From RHLJ01 sp963974345 (GTDB taxonomy: Bacteria > Bacteroidota > Rhodothermia > Balneolales > Balneolaceae): a stretch of 64,000 bases of DNA. The notes beneath the pieces are model-generated. The model did no database searches. It worked only from the letters and a program-made list of their open reading frames with translations, and was not told where the DNA came from. The stretch lies in NCBI GenBank assembly GCA_963974345.1, contig CAXBBW010000009.1, positions 1-64,000 of the forward strand. The letters run 5' to 3'. The translations under genes were made by a program, and so were the position numbers. Positions 59,628 through 64,000 of this stretch are shown piece by piece; position 1 is the first letter of the stretch, and every line of letters begins with the position of its first letter.

Positions 59628-62456
59628 ATGCCAAGACGCGACGATATACACAAAATTCTCATTATCGGATCAGGTCCAATTGTAATTGGTCAAGCCTGCG
59701 AATTTGATTATTCCGGATCTCAAGCTTGTAGATCACTCCAAGAAGAGGGATACGAAATTGTGCTCATCAATTCGAATCCTGCTACTATAATGACGGATCC
59801 GATTATGGCAGATGCAATTTATATGCTGCCAATGACCACAGATTCTATCAGGGAAATAGTAGCCAAAGAAAAACCTGATGCTGTGCTCCCAACAATGGGT
59901 GGACAAACGGGATTGAATCTTTGCCGAGATTTAGAAAAAATGGGTTTCTGGGAAGAACAAGGAATGAAGATCATTGGAGTAGATATTGCTGCTGTTGAAT
60001 TGACCGAAGATCGCCAGTTATTTCGTGATAAGATGGAAGAAATTGGGATTGAGCAATGTAAAAGTCGACAAGCAGAATCACTTCTTGATGCGAAAGAAAT
60101 CAAAGAAGAGCTTGGTGGACTTCCGATTGTAATTCGTCCTTCATTCACCATGGGTGGAGCTGGTGGCGGTATTGTTTGGAAGGAAGAAGATTTTGATAAA
60201 ATGGTACTTCGCGGATTAGAGATGAGTCCTGTTCATTCAGTGCTTATCGAAGAATGTATATTTGGTTGGAAAGAGTATGAACTCGAGCTTCTTAGGGATT
60301 CTAACGACAACGTTGTAATTATCTGCTCGATTGAGAATATGGATCCTATGGGCGTTCATACAGGGGATTCAGTTACGGTTGCTCCAACTCAAACGTTGAC
60401 GGATAAACAACTTCAGATTTTGAGAAACGCAGCCATTAAAATGATGCGCTCGATTGGGACCTTTGCAGGAGGCTGTAATGTGCAGTTTGCGATGGAACCT
60501 GGAAGCGATCGTTTTGTAGCCATTGAAATCAACCCAAGAGTAAGTCGTTCTTCGGCACTAGCATCTAAAGCTACTGGATATCCGATTGCAAAAGTAGCAA
60601 CTAAACTTGCTGTAGGATATAATCTGGACGAACTCAAGAATCAGATTACCGGAACTACTTCCGCTTGTTTCGAGCCTTCCATTGACTATGTAGTTTGTAA
60701 AGTTCCTAGATTCAATTTCGACAAATTCCCAGGTGTAGATGAAGAGCTTTCAACGCAAATGAAAGCGGTAGGCGAAGTGATGAGTATTGGGCGAAATTTC
60801 CCAGAAGCTTTGAATAAAGCTTGGCAAAGTATGGAAGTTGGTCGCGATGGATTAGGCGCTGATGGTTATGAGGAAATAGAAAGAAATCAGGTCCGGGAGC
60901 GATTGATGAAACCATATTGGGATCGTTCACTTCAGATACGAAATGCATTCAAACTAGGAGCATCAGTAGAAGAAATTGCCGATATCACCAAAGTAGATCC
61001 TTGGTTTCTTCAGCAAATTCGATATATGGTATCACTAGAAAATAGAACAGAAGGGACATCTCTCGAGGAAATCACAAAAGACGAGATGTTTGAAATGAAA
61101 CAGGCAGGATTCTCAGATACACAAATCGCGTGGCTATTGAGTAGAAGTGGAGAAGCCGTAAGCGACAATCAAGTTCGTGATAAACGCATTGAAATGGGAT
61201 TAAAGCCAAGTTTTAAACTAGTGGATACTTGTGCGGCAGAATTTCCAGCCCAAACTCCTTACTATTATTCTGCTTATGAAGGCGAGAATGAAAGCATAGT
61301 TAGCGATCGCAAAAAAGTAGTGATCTTAGGGAGCGGACCGAATAGAATTGGGCAAGGAATTGAGTTCGATTATTCTTGTGTTCACGCAGTTCTTGCAGCC
61401 AAAGATATGGGTTACGAAGCTATCATGATTAATTGTAACCCAGAGACCGTCTCCACAGATTTCGATTTTGCTGATAAGCTTTATTTTGAGCCCGTATACT
61501 GGGAGCGCGTGATGGATATCATCGATCATGAAAAACCAGAAGGAGTAATAATTCAGGTTGGAGGTCAAACTGCTCTGAAGTTAGGAAAGAGATTTGTTGA
61601 AGCAGGAATCAAAATTTTCGGAACTGCTTTCGAGATGATCGACTTCGCTGAGGATCGAGGGGAATTTTCGGATCTACTCAAAAGATTGGACATTCCTTTC
61701 CCTGAATATGGAATGGCTACAGAAGTTGAAGGAGCACTTGAAGTTGCAAATCGTATCGGTTATCCAGTTTTAATCCGTCCAAGTTATGTGCTTGGAGGTC
61801 AAGGAATGCGAATTGCGGTAAAAGAATCAGAACTTCGACGATATGTTGCCAACATTCTGAAATCTCACCCAGAAAACGCCTTCTTGATTGATCGATATTT
61901 AGAACATGCCATTGAGGTAGATGTAGATTCTGTGTATGACGGAGGTCAACTTCATATTTCTGGAATGATGCAACACATTGAACCAGCAGGAGTTCACTCT
62001 GGTGATTCTACAGCTGTACTTCCTCCGTACTCTCTAAGTCAAGAAATTCAGGATACCATTGCAGAGTATCAGTTAAAAATAGCAGAAGCGATGGAAATTT
62101 TAGGGTTTCTCAATGTACAGTACGCTGTTAAAGATGGAAATGTATATGTATTGGAAGCTAATCCCCGGACTACACGAACCGTGCCATTTTTAGCTAAAGC
62201 GAATCAAATTCCTGAAGCCGCAATTGGCGTAAAAGTGATGTTGGGCGCAAAACTCAAAGACTTCGATCTCAAGTCAAAGCTCAAAAACTGGGCGATTAAA
62301 GAGCCGGTATTCCCGTTCGATAAATTCCCTGGAGTTAAAAAAGAGCTGGGACCTGAAATGAAATCCACCGGCGAAAGCATTTACTTTGCCGATGACTTCA
62401 ACGATGAACACTTCAGAAAACCGTTCGAGTTTAAGAGTCTTTATTTGAGTAAGTAG
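59628..62456 (+). CDS. carB: Carbamoyl-phosphate synthase large subunit, without MGS domain
   Basis: 942 residues against about 1070 in E. coli. Two ATP-grasp halves are present: the first starts KILIIGSGPIVIGQACEFDY, the second KVVILGSGPNRIGQGIEFDYS, each with VEINPR or EANPRTTR at its end. It stops at FEFKSLYLSK, right after the second half, so the C-terminal methylglyoxal-synthase-like domain that binds UMP/ornithine is missing. From memory, short carB genes of this kind are common in Bacteroidota, so this is probably lineage-typical rather than a truncation. The gene ends two bases before the convergent unknown gene. Confidence 0.94.
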   Translation: MPRRDDIHKILIIGSGPIVIGQACEFDYSGSQACRSLQEEGYEIVLINSNPATIMTDPIMADAIYMLPMTTDSIREIVAKEKPDAVLPTMGGQTGLNLCRDLEKMGFWEEQGMKIIGVDIAAVELTEDRQLFRDKMEEIGIEQCKSRQAESLLDAKEIKEELGGLPIVIRPSFTMGGAGGGIVWKEEDFDKMVLRGLEMSPVHSVLIEECIFGWKEYELELLRDSNDNVVIICSIENMDPMGVHTGDSVTVAPTQTLTDKQLQILRNAAIKMMRSIGTFAGGCNVQFAMEPGSDRFVAIEINPRVSRSSALASKATGYPIAKVATKLAVGYNLDELKNQITGTTSACFEPSIDYVVCKVPRFNFDKFPGVDEELSTQMKAVGEVMSIGRNFPEALNKAWQSMEVGRDGLGADGYEEIERNQVRERLMKPYWDRSLQIRNAFKLGASVEEIADITKVDPWFLQQIRYMVSLENRTEGTSLEEITKDEMFEMKQAGFSDTQIAWLLSRSGEAVSDNQVRDKRIEMGLKPSFKLVDTCAAEFPAQTPYYYSAYEGENESIVSDRKKVVILGSGPNRIGQGIEFDYSCVHAVLAAKDMGYEAIMINCNPETVSTDFDFADKLYFEPVYWERVMDIIDHEKPEGVIIQVGGQTALKLGKRFVEAGIKIFGTAFEMIDFAEDRGEFSDLLKRLDIPFPEYGMATEVEGALEVANRIGYPVLIRPSYVLGGQGMRIAVKESELRRYVANILKSHPENAFLIDRYLEHAIEVDVDSVYDGGQLHISGMMQHIEPAGVHSGDSTAVLPPYSLSQEIQDTIAEYQLKIAEAMEILGFLNVQYAVKDGNVYVLEANPRTTRTVPFLAKANQIPEAAIGVKVMLGAKLKDFDLKSKLKNWAIKEPVFPFDKFPGVKKELGPEMKSTGESIYFADDFNDEHFRKPFEFKSLYLSK

Positions 62457-62458
62457 GG

Positions 62459-64000
62459 TTAGCGCGGATTTACTTTTAAGTTAAATAAAGGGATATCAGC
62501 AGAAATAAATATCCCTAAACCCCAATCTCTTTCTGCAAGAACAGGTAAACTAGATTTATTTTCAATTGCTACTTCCCTTAATTGAGGTCCCTTTTGAAAT
62601 CCAACTCCCATAGAGAGAGGTATATTTTTGAATCCAAAAACTGCATAGCAACCAAGAACAAATACATTGTCTAAAGTTATTGTAGGAACATCTAATTTTT
62701 CGTTTTTATCATCTACTCTAAAACTCACTATTGAGCCTAAATCTATCAATGGAAAGAAAAGACTAAAAGATTGAACTCTTTTTAAGGGCCAGAAATTTTT
62801 ATCTATACCCCAAGCAAATTCTATTCCTATCGGAGCATGTAACCCAAAACTGTCAAAAGTCAGGAAATTATCATACTCAAGACTTGCGAGTTTTGAAGCG
62901 GAATCGCTAGCAATGGAATCAATTACATAGCTTTGATTGAACATACTTAACCCAACATAAGAATTTATCGAAATTGAAAATTTTGCATTTCTTTTGATTT
63001 GTGAACTACCAACAGGAAGAACGGCTGTTTCAATAGCCGCTTTTACTTGTTCAGAAGACTCTGCTTCAGCGACGTTAGCAATAAAGGTTCCATATTTTAA
63101 GAATTGATCATTCAAAGGGATGTTTAAGCTGTCAAGTACGATAGTAACATCCATTACCAAAGACGCATAATTTTTAGCTGAAAGGTTATTAATTATGCTA
63201 TTTGCCTTATCAGCAAAGTAGAGCAATTCATTAAGACTTTGAGTTGGAAGATTCGGATCAATTTTTTTGAAACTTTCAATTACATCTAATATCTCTATTA
63301 TCTCATTACTATAAGTGTAGAACTGTTCAATTGTTAGCTTATCACCGCTCTCAGTAATTTTTTGGATAGTTTTTAATGATACGCTAAGTGTCTGTATTTT
63401 AGAGTTAAAGTCCCGAACAATTGTTTTTAGATCGTTTAATTGTGTGACCTTATTACTAAATAAGTTTGCTACTTTTTTACCACTTAATTCTAAGTCTTTT
63501 TCTAGTAATTGCTGATAGAGAAGACCAAAATAAATTTGTGCGGTTATATCATCTTTTAATAATCCTTCTATCTCTGTGTAAGATACCCAAACCTTATTTT
63601 TTGTAGTTTCTTCCGCAAGTAAACTTTGTGAAATTAAATCTAAAAGCTTTAATGATTCCCGAAGAGTCTGCAGTTCAGGACTTTGAGTACTATTCAAATG
63701 CTTACTCGATGCTGCAAGGTTTAAAATTGTTGCCAGATCATTTCCTGCTTTTAATGGTTTGACCAACTCCAGACTTGCTAATAAAATTTTTACTTCATCT
63801 TTAGCAAACTCTGTGGCATGGTTTTTCTCAAGATTGGGAATATTTTCAGGCAGATTATTTAAATCTTCAATAAATGCTTCCCTGATTGTACTTAGCATGG
63901 AAGCAAATTCCAGAGGTTCAAACTGTCTCAAATATTCTGAAGTAGTAGGTAAAAGTATTCCTAAATCAGTACCGGGCTTAACTTTATCTTTTAATTTCGA
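62459..64000 (-). CDS. Unknown protein, incomplete at the window edge
   Basis: The frame is open from its stop (62459) to the right window border, so the start lies beyond 64000; the TTG at 63931 is not a convincing start because the open frame continues upstream with KVKPGTDLGILLPTTSEYLR. At least 514 residues are visible. The middle is helical and rich in Leu/Asn/Lys (about 60-330), and the last ~170 residues are beta-rich with GLSMFNQ, VGFQKGPQLREVAIE and WGLGIFISADIPLFNL, possibly an outer-membrane barrel end. I recognise no family and assign no function. Confidence 0.6.
   Translation of the reverse strand, partial: SKLKDKVKPGTDLGILLPTTSEYLRQFEPLEFASMLSTIREAFIEDLNNLPENIPNLEKNHATEFAKDEVKILLASLELVKPLKAGNDLATILNLAASSKHLNSTQSPELQTLRESLKLLDLISQSLLAEETTKNKVWVSYTEIEGLLKDDITAQIYFGLLYQQLLEKDLELSGKKVANLFSNKVTQLNDLKTIVRDFNSKIQTLSVSLKTIQKITESGDKLTIEQFYTYSNEIIEILDVIESFKKIDPNLPTQSLNELLYFADKANSIINNLSAKNYASLVMDVTIVLDSLNIPLNDQFLKYGTFIANVAEAESSEQVKAAIETAVLPVGSSQIKRNAKFSISINSYVGLSMFNQSYVIDSIASDSASKLASLEYDNFLTFDSFGLHAPIGIEFAWGIDKNFWPLKRVQSFSLFFPLIDLGSIVSFRVDDKNEKLDVPTITLDNVFVLGCYAVFGFKNIPLSMGVGFQKGPQLREVAIENKSSLPVLAERDWGLGIFISADIPLFNLKVNPR

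Noticed and set aside
1..64000. CRISPR array, prophage, insertion sequence or defence island
   Set aside because: No regular direct repeats with spacers, no transposase, integrase, capsid or recognised defence genes were seen; the repeats found are short and dispersed.

Overview
The window reads as a chromosome segment of a Gram-negative member of the Bacteroidota/Balneolota group. Supporting genes are an outer-membrane PorQ protein of type IX secretion, an LptD-like protein, an Mla-type lipid transport set, GH97 and GH43 glycosidases, a NrtR-type (Nudix-derived) arabinose regulator, a carB without the C-terminal allosteric domain, and a decayed HU-related DNA-binding gene of the Bacteroidota kind. 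The DNA is AT-rich by eye (not computed) and genes are tightly packed, often overlapping by 1-4 bases. A Balneolaceae-like host is my best guess; this is inference from gene content only.

Layout. 1-893: AT-rich non-coding DNA with repeated ATTTAGATA words, then a broken HU-family gene. 894-10168 (minus): a hemicellulose/oligosaccharide block with an orphan beta-sandwich protein, three different secreted alpha/beta-hydrolase esterases, a large multidomain GH3 and a GH97 lipoprotein. 10452-19900 (plus): an arabinose operon (aldose 1-epimerase, AraR-like regulator, araB, araD, sodium symporter, araA, GH43), closed by a perfect 24-bp hairpin terminator. Three copies of AGTGT-N7-ACACT (one with a mismatch) lie in the two control regions and are good candidates for the AraR operator, tying the two blocks into one pentose/hemicellulose regulon.

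20150-35868: housekeeping. cutA, tRNA-Leu(UAG), tig-clpP-clpX, a histidine kinase, an ECF sigma factor, a minus-strand run porQ-K+ channel-aroC-TPR-LysM/RlpA-CPBP protease, then mlaE-mlaF-mlaD and a membrane-anchored PpiD/SurA-type chaperone. 35969-49437: ribD-ribE, lptD, a ROK kinase, ftsB-like gene, a secreted PLD/SNase-like/helix-hairpin-helix fusion, tRNA-Lys(UUU), a thioredoxin-like protein, HIT, aroQ, a flippase, a NYN/cold-shock fusion, a Gfo/Idh/MocA oxidoreductase and an acid phosphatase lipoprotein.

49438-64000: mdh, nadK, ddl, a dimethylargininase-like amidinohydrolase, penicillin acylase, two small unknown proteins, carA and carB, and an unknown protein that runs off the right edge. 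The intergenic spaces of this last part hold two families of dispersed repeats, one of them a 26-bp element present at least five times, and a leader with two terminator-like hairpins directly in front of carA. No CRISPR array, phage, insertion sequence or defence island was recognised. The most unusual items are the candidate AraR operators, the PLD/SNase/HhH fusion, the NYN/CSD fusion, a ClpP whose triad Asp is Asn, and the intergenic repeats.
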